Shown: positions 41,426-54,393 of the stretch, piece after piece
How positions within the stretch are numbered: position 1 is the first letter of the stretch
How the letters are laid out: every line of letters begins with the position of its first letter
Source of the DNA: Pyropia yezoensis
Taxonomy: Eukaryota; Rhodophyta; Bangiophyceae; Bangiales; Bangiaceae
DNA: 64,000 bases
Direction: 5' to 3'
Assembly: GCA_009829735.1 (NCBI GenBank)
Contig: CM020618.1
Span: 34,696,894 to 34,760,893, forward strand
The notes under the pieces: model-generated
What the model was told of the DNA's origin: nothing
Database searches by the model: none
Seen by the model: only the letters and a program-made list of their open reading frames with translations
Program-made: the position numbers and the translations under genes

Positions 41426-42286
41426 TCACTGGAACTCGTACGCGTTCTGGCTACACCACTCCTCAATGCTCATCGGGGGCTCGCCCACCAGCTCCTCGTA
41501 GTGGTTGCTCTCGCTGACGTGTCCCGCGGCGACCAGGCGGTCCGCCTCGACGAGGTCCGCCGCCTCCCACTCGGGCGTCCCCTCCGCCACCATCCTCTCG
41601 TAGCTGTCCTCCCACCCAATCTCCACGTACCGGATGGGCTTGCCCACCGCCTCCCCCAGCGCCGCCACCAGGTCCGCCCCCGTGTGGACCCCCGACAGGA
41701 TCTCGTACGTGCGATACTCGTGGACGTCGGGGGCGGCCAGCACCGCTGCGGCGGCGGCGCCCACATCCTCCACCGCCACCCCGCGGACGGGCGCCGACGC
41801 GGGGACGGGGGAGTAGACGGCGCCCTCTTCGGTGACGCTCGCCACCGACGCGAGGACGTTTTCGAAAAACGCGGGCAGTCGGAGGAAGGTGGTGGGGATG
41901 TCCAGGGACTTGACCCCCGCTTCAAGGCGGAAAAACCGCCGCCCGTACGGGGAGCCCACAGCGTCGGCATAGACGTTGCTAATGACCACAAGGTGGGCGG
42001 CGCCCGCCACTTTGGCCGCCGCCGCCGCACAGATGACGCGCTGCCCACAGTCGGGGCTGCCGGGGGCGTTGACAAACACCGTGTCCACGCCCACGAGGGT
42101 GCGGCGGAGCTCCTTGGGCGCCCCCACCGACCCGCGCACAATCGTCAGGTGCGGCAGCACGTCGGCAAAGATGCGGTTAGCCTTGGAAGGGTCGGGCGCG
42201 ACGAGCGTGACGGGGAGGGAGAGGGCGATGAGCGCACGCACGACCGTCGAGCCGAGAACGCCGGTGCCCCCAATGACGGCAATCAT
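41426..42286 (-). CDS. NmrA-like NAD(P)-binding Rossmann protein
   Basis: 286 residues from ATG 42286 (MIAVIGGTGVLGSTVVRALI); the upstream in-frame ATG at 42352 adds 22 low-complexity residues. The dinucleotide-binding GGTGVLG lies at residues 6-12 at the very N-terminus, as in NmrA/isoflavone-reductase-like atypical short-chain dehydrogenases. Next come VDTVFVNAPGS, AGAAHLVVISNVYADAVGSP, then YGRRFFRLEAGVKSLDIPTT and FLRLPAFFENVL, all typical of the family. The usual YxxxK active-site pair is replaced by this YGRRFFRLEAG segment, as in many NmrA-like redox sensors that bind NADP without catalysis. Substrate unknown. Cytosolic by lack of a targeting peptide. No intron. Confidence 0.85.
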   Translation of the reverse strand: MIAVIGGTGVLGSTVVRALIALSLPVTLVAPDPSKANRIFADVLPHLTIVRGSVGAPKELRRTLVGVDTVFVNAPGSPDCGQRVICAAAAAKVAGAAHLVVISNVYADAVGSPYGRRFFRLEAGVKSLDIPTTFLRLPAFFENVLASVASVTEEGAVYSPVPASAPVRGVAVEDVGAAAAAVLAAPDVHEYRTYEILSGVHTGADLVAALGEAVGKPIRYVEIGWEDSYERMVAEGTPEWEAADLVEADRLVAAGHVSESNHYEELVGEPPMSIEEWCSQNAYEFQ

Positions 42287-43350
42287 GGTGGGCAGTGGGG
42301 GGGGGCGGGGGAGGGACAGTACGAAGAGCGAAAAGACCGCCAGCTCGTGCACCGCCGCAAGCGGGTGGGCGCGTCCACGACGGAGTGGGGGCGTCAGAAG
42401 CGAACGCTCGACTTGTCAGCCTCTCCCGCCTCGGCGTACGGCAGGAGCGGGCGCGCGTGCTCTTCGCAGTCGCAGCCCCCGGTCCCGCACGGAGCGGAGG
42501 TGCGTTGGACGCGCGTACTCAGTTGACGGGGAGTGTCGTCCCGGAACGGGGGCATACCCATTACAGTACAACGCGGCCGGCGTCCAGCGCGCCACACCCG
42601 CGGGCCCGCCGCCGCGGCACACAAACGAGGCGCCGTGTTCGGGGTGTGGTGGCGCCCACGCTCCAAGGTGATGTGAGGCCGCACGAGTCCGCTGGCGTGC
42701 CACGCTCGGGACTTGCGAGGGCGCGACGTGCCCAGAAGGGAGCATCCGTTGGGGGGGGGGCACCAGAAGGGGTGGTTTGTGAGCAGCGCGGAGACCCCTA
42801 CCCGGTTTACACAGAGTGGGCCACTCAAGCGTCTCCAAGCCCGGCAAGCATCCGGGTCTCTTGTTGCACGCGAGCTGACGCCGGTCCATTGGTGACGGGG
42901 CCAGTAAAATCTGGTTGTCGCCGTCCTGTGGACCATGAACCGTCGACGAGTGACCCTCCTGTATGTACGAGAAGCACAATCTTGATCTTTTGGACGTTGA
43001 TGGACTTGGGCGTTTTCCCAATGAACACAGCTGTCTTGAAGGGACCAGTTCTGCTATTGGTATTTACTTAGTCGCTGAGAGCTCGCAAGTAAACGCACAT
43101 GCAACTCAACAGAGCGACGAAGGACGTGGCTGGCCAGTTGGCTGGACAAGCACCGACTCCTTGCACTCCCCACGAAGACCACGCGTTGCGGCACGCTGCG
43201 CCAGCGGACGACCGGCCCGCGCTCTCCCTCTCCTCATCCCCACCTCCACGTCCACCCTCCCTCGCCCCCCCCCCCCCCCCCCCCCCCGCCTTGTCCGGCG
43301 TGCATGCATGTGAGCCTTCCCCGCGGCAGCTGTAGAGGCAGCGCGGCGGG
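42287..43350. other. intergenic upstream of the NmrA-like and listerin genes
   Basis: Divergent upstream region. A lower-GC core at about 42900-43080 may contain promoters. A poly-C run of about 24 (43265-43288) lies in the listerin leader. TACAGTAC at 42562. No supported gene. Confidence 0.45.
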
Positions 43351-46300
43351 ATGGGGCGGAAGAAGGGCGCCGCGGGCGACGGGTGGAAGCAGCCCGCCTC
43401 GGCCGCGGGCGCTGCTGAGCGGCTGGCGGCGGGGCTGACGCCGCCTGGGCGGCCGGCGGCAGCCGCGGCGTTTGCCGCCGCCGCTGCCCGCCGAGGGGCG
43501 GCAGCAGGGGGGGCCGCCGCGCCGGGAGAGGGTGGCCTGGGCGGCGTCGGCGGCGGCGGCGGCGGCGGGGGCGGCGGTGCTGGCTCCAGCGGCCTCCGCG
43601 GCTTTGGCGCCGCCCTTGCCGCCTACCTTCCCGACGCGGCTGCTGGGGAGCGGTCCGAGTGGGATGTGGACGCGTTGAAAATGCTGCGCGGGTGCTCCAA
43701 GAAGGACCCCACGACGCGCGTCAAGGCGCTGGGCGACCTGACCGCCCACCTGGCGGCCCTGCCCGCCGACGGGGGGGGGGGCGGCGATGCTGCTGGCGGG
43801 GCCACCACTGGCGGCAGCGCCAAAAAGGGCGCCGCCACCCCCGCCACCCCCCGCCGCGCGGGCGTCTCCCCCCTCGCGGGTCCCTTTGTGGCCGCGTGGG
43901 AGGCTGTCTACCCCCGCCTGGCCGCCCCCGCCACCGAAGCCGCCCCCGCCGTGCGCGTCGCCGCCCACCGCGTGACCGCGGCGGTCATCGCGGCGCTTCG
44001 CAACGGCCTGTCATCCAAGACCCTCCGCGCGCTTGTGCCTGTGCTCCTCGGGGGCACGGGCGACGGTGCGCCCGACGTGGCCGCCGCCGCGTCAGCTTCC
44101 GTCGTCAATGCGTTTGGGGGGATGAGCGGCACCCGCCGCGAGCGGCTGGCGGCGCTCCTCCTGCCCCAGGTGGCGGCATTTGTAGGCGACCGCCTCGGGC
44201 CACCCCCTGGGGATGGCCGGCCCGCGGCAGGCGGTGGCGGCGGTGGCGGCGGCGGTGGCGGCAATGGCGGTGCCACGGCTGCCGAGGCGCGGGTGTCAGA
44301 GGCGCGCCGTGCGGCGGGGGCGGCGACCGTCTTTGTCCGCTGGGCCGACGCCGCCAACGCGGCGGCGGTGCGGGAAGCGGCGCTGGCCATGCCGGGGGGG
44401 GCGGGCGCGATCCTTGCCTCCGCCGGTGCTGACGTTGGCGGCACGGGGGCAGGGCTGGGGGGAGGCGGTGGCGGCGGCAGCGGCGGTGGCAAGGCTAACA
44501 ACAAGGCCCGAGGAAGCCTCCCGGACCCCCTTGTGCGGGTGGTGGTGGAGCTGGCGGTGGCGCTCTCAGAGTCCAGTTTGCGGGCACCCGCCCCTGCTGG
44601 CCCGCCCCCTCCCGTGCCACCAGGTGGTGACAGTTCTGAGGCGGTTGGGATGGCGTCGGCGGGGTCGGCGAGCGCCGCCGCGGACATGGCGGCGCACGCC
44701 GATGACGGCAGCCCTGACGCTGCCGCCGCCGCCTACGCAGAAGAGTGTACTCACCTGGCACGGCTTGCGCTGGGCGCCTTGCGTGCTGGTTGTGGCGCCG
44801 CCGCGTGGGACCTGGTGCTGACGCTGCTCAAGGACCACCCGACCGCGGCTTTTTCAGGGGAAGAATCGGTGACGGACGGCGTCAAGGATGGCGCCGCCGA
44901 CGGCGCACTCGACGCTGGTGGCGACGTCGACCCCGCACCCGCTCGCCTGCGGCTGAGCGCCCTGGTGGAGGCATCGGTGGGCAGCTCCGCGACGGGACTG
45001 TCGGGCCTCCGCGCGATGCTGCCACTGTTGTCACTGTTGCCACCCCTGCAGGCACCCACGGCAGCGGTGGTGCCGGGGGCGGGCCCCCTCTGGGCGGCCG
45101 CACCCGTGGCCCTGCGGGTGCTTGACCGCCTTCGTGCTTCGGCGGCGGCGTCTCGCGACGCGCGAATGCCTTACTTCGAGTGCCTTGCCTACTGTGCGCA
45201 GCGGGGCGTGATGCTGTGGACGGCGCCCGCCTCGGGGGAGGGTACAGCGAGCGGGACTGACGCATTGGCCTCTGAGGAGCCCGCCGCAGCGGCGAGCGCG
45301 ACCGGCAGCGGCGGTGGTGACAGTGGCGCCCCCTTGCCGTGCGCCATGTCCCGTTCCGCTTTTCTCGACTGCCTCATTCAGACCCACCTGATGCCCGCGG
45401 CGGCGACGTTTGTGTCCGAGGAGCCACCCAAGGTCCCCCGTCGGGGGGTGCAGCGCGACACGGCCCTGCAGCCGCTCGCCGCGGCCCTGTCTGCAGTGTC
45501 GGGGACACCGGCAGCCGAGGAGGTTGCGCGCGCTTTGACCGACGCCTTTTTTCACGGCGACGACGTGGACCACTCCAAAGTGCAACCGCCCAATGGCAGG
45601 GCCGGCCCGGACCGGGGGCCAGGGGTGGCAGGGGCAGCGGTGGCGGCAGCAGGGGCACAAGCGTCATCCGCTGCCGACGGCGAGGCCGTCGCGGTAACTG
45701 CGGGCGCGCTCGAGCGACTGCCCACGTTCTCATCGGCCCGCTACGCCCGCTTGGTAGATCTTCTGACGCGAATTGCGGCAAGTCGGACGGGCGGCGGCCT
45801 TGCGGCAGCCATAGCGCGCCATGTGCTGCTATCCTTGACTTCATCCATCGCGTCGGTAGCTAAATCGACATCCTTCGACAATGCACAGGTGGTGGCAACG
45901 AACAATGAGATGCTCCTGTTTGTGGTGGCTGTCGTGGATGCCGTCGGCGGAGACCTCATCGCCCTGGATTTGCCCATGAGCTTACCCGTGTCGACAGATG
46001 CTGACGCTGACGCTCTCTCCTCGGCTGATTATGAGAACACTGTGTGGTCCAGCACTCTCGTCTCCCTTGCTGTGTCGGTTCTTGCGCGGTGTGTGGTCAG
46101 CCAGGACACGGCTGCGTCTGTGACGCCCGCGGCAGCGGCGGTGTTGAGCTTCATCGGCTCGGCTTATGGGGAACGTGCCATGGAGGAAATTGTGGCGCGC
46201 GTGCTGGCGGACACTGAAGAGGGGCTGGCGACCATGTCCGCGCTCCGCGCGCTGCTCGATGTCCACGACTCGCGGCGACCGGTGGCGCCGTCTCGCCGCA

Positions 46301-49300
46301 CGACAGCGCGGAATGTGGCAGCAGGGTTGGCACGACGGAGCAGCTCTCAGTCGCTTGAAAGTACTGATGGGTCGTCGATGCTGGCGGGGGCTTGTCTCGA
46401 TTCCGGCGCGGCGGTAAAGAAGTCATGGGCGCCATGGGCGTCCCCGACGCTCGAAGCTGTCGTTGTCGACGCCATTGGCCTGGTGGGCTCTTTCCTGATG
46501 GGGACTGGCCGAAAGGTGGCAGCGGCGGCCGACCTGGGTGAGTCCACCAGCTCCTCGCTGGAGGTTTACGTGTCGTTTGTGGCCACCGCATTACGACCGT
46601 CGAACGATGGCGTCCGCCCGTGCGCGCGGCTGGCGCTGACTACCATCGAGGCCGCCGTTCAAATGCTAGTCGTGGCGGCGGCATCGCCGCGCGACGCATC
46701 CAGCACCTTGTGGGGCCAATGTGCGGGCATTGCTGAGTGCATCCTCCGGCGGACAGAGCCTGACGAAGCGAAGTTGCGGCGTCAGGCGGTGATCATCGCG
46801 CTCTTCAACCCCATCGATGGCGTCAGGTCGTGGGGCTTTGTTTGGCGCCCGTACGTGGCACGGCTCTCCGCGGCAGGGCCGTCTTCGGCCGAGCTAGACG
46901 CCATCTTTGATGCTGCTGCCGAGCGAGCTGTGTCGCTGGCTGCGGCTGATGACGAGGCCGCGGGGGAGTGTGCGGGGCGCTCTATTGCAGCGTTGGCGCT
47001 GGTGTCAGGAGGAGGGGATGCGGGAGGGGGAGTGGTAACGCTGTCGGCGGGTACTCGAGCATACGCTGCCAAGGTGCTGGATACCCTCACCTCAGGACCT
47101 GCCGCGGATGACGGCGGCGGCGGCGATGCATCAGTGGGCACCCGCGTGGCGGCGAGAACGCTGATTAGCGAGCTTGGCCCGGCGACCCTCTTCGCTGACG
47201 TTGCCACTCCCGTGGCGGCCCGTGCGACGGCTTTTGTGTCGGCCTATGCAGTCGCCGAGGCGTCCATTCTGGGTTCCCTCGATGGCCACGTCGCCAACTA
47301 CAACAGCAGTGATGCAGGCTTCCCGGCGGCGGTGGCGCAGGCGGCGGTGGTGCACCTGGTCAGAGTTTTTGCCAAGACGGCGACCGCCGACGGCAGTGAC
47401 GACGCGGCCGACCCAGCAACATCTTGGGCTTGGGGCCGCGCTCTGCCGCTGCTGTCGGCGACTTTTGAAGGCGGCAAGGGTGCTGCCGCCGCCGACCAGG
47501 CGTCGGACGCCACCGTCGCGGCCGTAGCAGCGTGGCTCGACGCGGCTGCCGCGGCTGGCGGAGGCAACGGCGGTGGTGGCCGTGGTGGTGGCGGCAGTCC
47601 CGCCGTGGCAGCCACGGTGCTGAGCGCACATCCTCACTTGAGCGCGGTGGCTGTTGCGGTTGCATCGGCTGCGGCCTCCAGTGGTACCGTATCAGATGTG
47701 GCCCCGCTGGTGCGGGCGGCCGTGTCGGCGTATGCCGCCGCTTCGTCAGGGCCCGCTGCCGAGACAGAGGCGGCGAGCCGCATTCGCCTGGTTGCCCTGC
47801 GAGTTTTGTCGGCCACTTTCCCGACGGGAGCGCCCCGCGACAACGCCGCGTTGCCGTTTGAGGCGTCGCCCGGCGGTGGCGGAGGCGAGGTCGGCACGAG
47901 CGTACCGGTGTGGGCTCAAAATGCTCTCGCCCGCGCTGTCGAGGCCGCCCGCCGCCGTCTAGACGTGCTCTTCCACCCGCCTGCAGATGGGGCATTGTCA
48001 GCGGTGGTTGCTGCGGAGCGGGCGGCCACACTTGGTGGCCTCTTTGCACCCGCCGCCCGCTATGGCGGCCGCGCGCTGCTGCGGGACGACTGGCGCGCGT
48101 TTGCTGTGGTGGCCCGCGACGTGTTTGCGGACGTGGCAGGGGTGGGCGCGTTGCCAGGCGCCGCCGCGGCCGCGACACGCGGCAAGGGTGGGGGGGGCAG
48201 TCATATGAGGTTCCCTTTTGGGTGGGGTGCCGGCGGCTCGGCCAGTGGCTCCACGTCGGGGGCGAAGGCGGGGACGGCGGCCCCGGCCCCGTCCAACACG
48301 GGCGTGGTCGTGGCTGCTGTTGTGCTATGCCGGGAGGTGCTGCGGACGAGCGGGAGTCTCGAAGCCGTCGGCGCCCCGACGCTGGCCGTAGCCGCTGGGC
48401 AGGCTGCCCTCACCGCGCTTCCCCGGATCACCGACTGTGACCCGAGCGTGACGGTGATGAGAGGAGGCGACGACGATGGTGCTGAGGGCGCAGGCCCTGC
48501 TGCACCAGAGAACAGCGCCATGGATGGCGACGCCGACACTCCCGCAGCCGCGGTCGTGACTGCGTCGGTCGGGGCAGCCAGCGCCCTCGATGGAATCCCC
48601 GTGGGTCTTGGCTCTTGGTGGTGGCTTGACACCGACCCCGCGCTGCAGCTCGACCACGCGGTCGCCGCGCTGGCCGAGGCTGTGGGCGCGGCTGCTGCGC
48701 AGAAGGCGTTTTGGCGACGCGTCCCCGTGACCGCCGCGTTTGCCATCAGTGGCCTCTTGCACGCTGGCCACCCCGCCGATGCGGCCGCCGCGTACGCGGT
48801 GATGACCCTGGCTGGCGGGGCGGCACTGACCGCCGCCGTCGCCGCCAATGACGCGGCGCCCGCCTGGGCCGCTGCCGCCGCCGCCGCCGAGGAGCTCCAG
48901 GCGGAGCGCGATGCGCTGGCGCCGCTGGTGCCGACTGCCCTCCGCGCGGGGCTGGTGTGGTCCGAGGCAGCCGCGGGTGACGCGGCGCTCGAGGCGGGGT
49001 ACTTTGCCAGCTGGGCGGCGTTTGTGCAGCTGGCGTCAGCAGACGGGACAGAGGCTGCCGCCGGCGCGGGCGCCGGCGGCGTGCCCGCCGCCCTGGCCGC
49101 GCCATCGGGCGCCAGCAGTGGCGCGTCGTCGTCGTCGGCGGCGGCGTCGGCGTCGACGTCGTCGTCGACCGCCGCGGGGGTGGCGGCGGGGGTGGCGGCG
49201 GCCGACACGGCGGACCGCTCCTTCCGTCACGTGGCCGTGTCCCTGCTGCGCGGCACCGAGGAGGCGGCCTGGTTTGCCGTATTTATGGACCGCTGCGCGG

Positions 49301-49799
49301 ACGTGCTGCTCCACGGGACGGCAGAGGAGCGGCGGCGGGGGGCGGCGGCGGCCGCCGCCGCCGCGGCCGCCCCGAGGGGGACCGACCTCCTTCTCCCGTG
49401 CCCGCCGTGGGCGCCGCCCGGCCCTGGTGGGGACGACCCGACCGCCGCATCGACGGCCGCGTCGTCGTCGGCGGCGACGTCGACCGCGGCGGCGGCGGCT
49501 GCCGCCCATGGCGACTGGGTTGGGGGCACCGCCGACGTGGCGGCGTTTGGGGACGTTGGCGTCCTTGCCGGCGCCGCGTTTGCGCGCGCCCTCAAGCACC
49601 TCCCCGCGCTGTCGCGGCGGTGGTACGCCGAGCACGTCAACCGGGCAACGTCGTCGGCGGTCGAGGCGTTTGTACGGCGGTGGGTGTCCCCCGCGCTCGT
49701 CGCCGCCGAGGTGGACCACGTCAAGAGCGTCACCGCCCACGCGCCGCGGCCGCCGCCGTCGGGGGCGGGGAGTGCCAGCGCCGCGGCCGCGGCGAGTGT

Positions 49800-49835
<36 letters not shown>

Positions 49836-50280
49836 CGATGGCGTCGGCTCCCTCTCTGTCCGCGGCTCGACGGTGGCGCGGGAGGTGTGGGCATCGTACA
49901 CGCTGTCGGAGATTGCGCTGGAGATTGACCTCAAGCTGGGCGACGCCTTCCCCCTCACCCCCGTGACGGTGGAGGCGCGGTCCCACGCGGGGATGGGCGC
50001 CGCGCGGTGGCGCAAGACGCTGCTCGCCATGACCACCCTCCTGTCCCGCCAGGACGGGCGGGTGGCGGCGGCGGTGGAGCTGTGGCGGTCCAACCTGGAC
50101 GCCACCTTTGCGGGCGTCGACGACTGCCCCGTGTGCTACTCGGTGCTGCACCTCACCACCGGCGCGCTGCCGCGCATGACGTGCCGCACGTGCGCGTACA
50201 AGTTCCACTCGTCGTGCCTCGTCAAGTGGTTCACCAAGAGCAACAGCAGCGCGTGCCCGATGTGCCGGTCCGCCTTTTAG
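43351..50280 (+). CDS. LTN1: listerin (LTN1), RING E3 ubiquitin ligase of ribosome-associated quality control
   Basis: 2309 residues in one uninterrupted 6.9-kb frame. Listerin binds 60S subunits carrying stalled nascent chains and ubiquitinates them. The N-terminus (MGRKKGAAGDGWKQPASAAG, then ALKMLRGCSKKDPTTRVKAL at about residue 110) is the conserved ribosome-contact region. A very long HEAT-like alpha-helical middle follows, bloated with Ala/Gly insertions (for example 49090-49200 and 49330-49380). The region from VWASYTLSEIALEIDLKLGD leads to the RWD-like domain (FPLTPVTVEARSHAGMGAARW). The C-terminal RING variant is complete at residues 2259-2309: CPVC, CRTC, a His-x2-Cys pair (FHSSCLVKWF) and CPMC, ending SAF. 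Longer than animal or yeast listerin mainly through low-complexity insertions. Cytosolic. Confidence 0.95.
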
Positions 50281-50331
50281 CAGCCCGCGCAGGCTGGGAG
50301 GGGGAGCGGCGGGACGGGCCGGGTGCGGAGG

Positions 50332-52014
50332 TCAAGGAGAGCGGACGGAGCGTGTTGCCTGAGGACCGGGTGGTAGGCAAGGGGGGGGGGGGGGCAGGGG
50401 CGGCAGTAGGGATGGCTGATGGGTACGTGGATGGCGTGGCGCCCGTCCTTGTCTTGCATGTGCAGTACAGACTGTACAGGCGCCTCGGTGGTGTTGGTGC
50501 GTGCGTTCTGGGGTCTGCGCGTAGGACGTGGACGGGGGGTTGCCTACTGGCGCCGGCCTCCCCCCGTCCACTGTGGACAGTTTATGTTCCTTTTTTTTTT
50601 TTTCTACCTGCCCGCCACCCAGCCCGCTCGGCCGGCCTCCGTGACCCGCGCGGTGCGCGCGCACCAGCCGCGTCCTACGGGCGGCCGCCCCTCTTCCCCC
50701 CACCCCGCCCCCCCCCTCCGCGGCCACCACCCCCCCCCCCCACACCCCGACCACCCCGGTTCCCCCCCCCACCCCGACCACCCCGCTCCCCCCCCCCACC
50801 CCGGCCATCCCGCTCCCCCCCCCCACTCCGGCCACCACGCCCCCCCCCCCTCCCCCCCCCCGACCCGTAGCCGCGTCCCGCCCCGTCGGCGCGACGCAGC
50901 GGCGCTTGCCGAGCCCCCCCCCCCACCCCCCCCCCCCCGGCGTTGTCACCACCCCCCCCCGCACGACCAGCCCCCCCGCGGCCGTGACCACCCCCGACAC
51001 CCGCGCCGCCTCTGCGGCCGCCGCCGCCCGGGCGCCCGCGGCGGCGCGCATGGCAAGGAGCTCGGGGAGCGGCCGCTTGCGCGGCCGCGGGGGGGCACAC
51101 CCGAGCGCCACCGCCCGCGCCGTCGCGATCGCCGCCCGGTTCGCCGCGCCGAGCCCCGCCACCCCCACCGCCGTGACCTCCCGCCGCACCGCCGCAACGT
51201 ACGCGTCCGCGGTGGGGAGGGCGTCGGGGGGGGGGGGTACCGCCGCCGCCGCCACGTCGGTGGTGGTGGCTGCCGCCCGCGGGACGCTGCCGGCCACCCC
51301 ATCGCCGCCGGGTGTGGTGGGGGGCGTAGCGGCGGTGCCGGCGGTGGCGGCAGGGACGGCGGCGGCGGCGGCGGCGGCAGCGGCGCGGCGGTAGCGGCGG
51401 GATGGCGGCGGCGGGTCTGCGGGGGCGGCCACCACCACCTCCACCCGCGGTGGCAGGGGCGCCACCCCCCCGGCAGCGCCCCCACCGTCGCTGTCACCGT
51501 CGCCGACGCTGTCACCGCCGCTGTCGCTGTCACCGTCGGCACTGCCGTCATTCTCGACGCGACCAACCCCCCCACCGCCGTCCCGCCCGCCGCCGCCGCC
51601 GCCGCCGCCACGGCGGGGGTGCAGGGCGGCAGGGCGGGTACCCCCCCCCCCTACGGGTCCCACCCCCGGGGCGGACCGCCCCAGCCGCACCGCCACGTCC
51701 ACCGACGGCGGCGGCAGCAGCAGGCCCCCCACCGACGCGAGCAGCTCGGCGGGCGTGTGCGTCGGGGCCGCCAGGGGCGGCGGGGGCGGCGGCGACGGGG
51801 GGGGGGGTCGGCCCAGCCGGCCGTCATGGCGGTGGCGGAGGCGGCGGCGGCGACGGCGGCGAGGCGGCGGCGCGGCGTCGTCAGTGTTGTTGGCGTCGTC
51901 GGCGTCGTCGGCGTCGTCGGCCGCGTCGGTGGCAGCGGGGGTGGTGACGGCGGCGGCGGTGGCGGCACGCGGGCGGGGCCGCTTGGCCGACCGCCGACCG
52001 CGGGGCGCAGACGC

Positions 52015-52046
<32 letters not shown>

Positions 52047-52227
52047 CAGCCGCCGTTTCCGCCGCCGCAGCCGCAGCCGCCGTTTCCGCCGCCGCCGCCA
52101 GCGTGGGGCGGGAGGGGCGGGCGGGGCGGGCGGTGAGGCGGGCGGCGACGGCGGCTTCGGCGGCGGCGAGCGCCGGGTCGTCCTCGTCAGAGGACGGGGC
52201 GACGTAGGGGAGGAGAAGGGAGTCCAT
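50332..52227 (-). CDS. hypothetical protein with conserved-looking acidic N-terminus and basic C-terminal patch
   Basis: 631 residues from ATG 52227 (MDSLLLPYVAPSSDEDDPAL); the frame runs 95 codons further upstream without support. The N-terminus resembles the Leu/Asp/Ser-rich starts of small nuclear or splicing-associated proteins. A basic RRSAKRPRPR stretch and an R-rich tract could be nuclear signals. Residues about 395-500 look ordered: TADAYVAAVRREVTAVGVAG, ARAVALGCAPPRPRKRPLPE, LLAMRAAAGARAAAAAEAAR. Below about 50950 the frame is homopolymer-driven Gly, and the real stop or a splice site is probably there. No family recognised. It converges with LTN1. Confidence 0.45.
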
Positions 52228-52701
52228 GGGTGGGGTGGTGGCAAGCGGCGGCGGGGGGTGGAGGGGGCTGTGGCGGGAGCAGGGCACGCCGTTGGGGGGG
52301 GGGCGGGGGCAAGGTGAGGGCGGAGGGGGGCGACAGGGGGAGGCGGCAGGGGAGGGTTGGGTGGTCGCGGCGGCGGTGGTGGCGTCCTTGTCGCCGACGG
52401 CCGACGACGCCCGTCGCGACGGGGACGACGGCCAGATCCCATGACTTGACAGCGTCCACAGCAGGCTCTGTCTCTGATCGCCGAAGTCGGGACATGAGAA
52501 CGTCCTGGCCAATCACGTTACGTGTTCAGGACCTCTGACAGTACCGAGTCTGTACTACAGACTCGCTGCCTGTCGGTGGGGCCTCAACCTGCTTCTCGCC
52601 AACGAAGCCCGACACGGCTAGCCATCAGCCGGCTGTCTCCAACAGGCAGCTCCATCACTCCCCCCAACCACCTCACTCGGTCCTCTTGCGGCGGTCATCA
52701 T
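52228..52701. other. upstream region of the 50332-52227 gene
   Basis: GC-rich leader followed by a lower-GC segment at about 52440-52680. No other gene seen. Confidence 0.35.
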
Positions 52702-52762
52702 GTCGGGCGTGAGGCGGTCCCCACGTCGGGCGTGAGGCGGTCCCCATGTCGGGCGTGAGTCT
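52702..52762. repeat. 23-bp tandem repeat, about 2.6 copies
   Basis: Units gtcgggcgtgaggcggtccc with a 3-base tail start at 52702, 52725 and 52748; the third diverges after gtgag. Confidence 0.85.
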
Positions 52763-53739
52763 TTCTCGACGGCGGCACGTTGGCTGAGGCCATCCTCCAC
52801 AACCTCCCTACCCCCTCCATCCTCAAACCACCCGACGGACGGCGCCGTTTGGCTGTGGTGGCCCCTTTCGCGGGCGGCTTGGCGGCGGCAGCGGGTACAA
52901 GCCGGCGGCTGTGGAAATGGTCGAGGCGGTTGCGCTGGGCGCCCCATCTGTCCTGGCGAGGGTTCCCCCTGGTGGGTGTAGTGGGTGGATGGGGGTTGTT
53001 CCCTCCCATCCCCCCCGCCCCCCCCACCGACACCAAGGGACCCCACCACTGTCCCCGCCGCGGCTGCTGCCTCACAGACGGGGGAGCGGCGACGCCCCTC
53101 GACCTCCGCGCGAGCGCCACCAGGCAGTACCGGCCAGCGAGCACTGCTGTGGCGGTGACCGCGGCATGCGGCGGCGACAACGGCGGTCCGGTCGCCGCGT
53201 GGACGGCGAGGGCGGCGGTCACGGCTGCCAACAGGCCCCGTGGCTGCGAGAGCATGCGGGGGGGACGACGCGGGCGCCCCCCCCCCCCGCCTATGGGAAA
53301 AGGAGCGAGGCCAGCAACCAAAAAGCAAAGGAGCGGCGCTGGGGGTTAGAGCAGGCAAGATGGCGCGGCAGCAGGCCACGGCACCCAGTCTCTGGCACTC
53401 ACCAGGCGGCCCGCAGTGGCAGGGACAAGAAACAGCCACATGCACCCGTCGCCCCACCAACCAGACGGGTGGCCACAACACAAAACTTGTGCGGTACAGT
53501 ACCGTCCCACCCCCCTCCTCCCTCAGCCCCCCTCATCCGCATGGACTCCCCCCCTCCTCCCCTCATACTGTCACTCTCCTAGCCGTCGAGGGCGCGCCTC
53601 CCCACCCCCCCCCGTGGGGGAGTTCACAACCCGCCTGTCGCCGCGTGGGAAGGCAGTGGGGAGGGCGGGGACAGGAGGAGACACAGTAGTGGCTCGCGCC
53701 GCCTCTTCCCCCCCCCCCCCACCAGGCGGCACATGGGCT
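52763..53739. other. intergenic downstream of Ap4A phosphorylase, no gene seen
   Basis: Frames on both strands are biased and overlap; none carries a family motif. GTACTGTA on the minus strand at 53495-53502, 245 bases past the Ap4A phosphorylase stop. Confidence 0.45.
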
Positions 53740-54359
53740 TCACGGCCGCGGAAAGGCACAGGCGGTGAGGGCGGCGACGCCTCCCTCCCCCAGCACCGTC
53801 TGCGCCTGCTCCGCGTCGCGCACCAGCATCACCCCCGCGTAGGCGAGGGAGTTGAGGCTAACGTCACCGACACACTCGGCGCGGCGGGGCACCACCCACA
53901 GGTGCTCGCGCGTCAGCAGCAGGTTGTACGGGAAGGGGCTGAGGCGCCCGACGGCCGCAGGCGCCGCCCCGTTGCCGCTGCTGCCGCCCAAAGGGGCGGC
54001 GTCGGCAGCGTCGGCAGCGTCTGCGCCGTCGGCGGCGGGCGAGTCGTCCACATCAGCGGCGCCCCCCCGCTCGGCGGCGCTCGCGGCGGCAAGGCCGGGC
54101 ACGTCACGGAGGAAGGCGTGGAGCATGCGGGTGTAGCGCTCCATGAGCGCCGCCCCCCCCCCCCCCCCCGACCCGTGGGGGATGTCGTCCACCCGACACG
54201 CGGCGTGCGCAAACGGGAAGGCCGCGACAGTGTACAGGTCGCCACCCCCCGCCGCGGGCGCCGAGGCGCGGAGGGCAGCCTCGACGGGAGAGCGGCCGCT
54301 CCAGCCTGTACCCCCGCCGCCGCCACCGCCCCCGCCGCCGCTGCCATTCGCGTCGCCCC

Positions 54360-54393
<34 letters not shown>

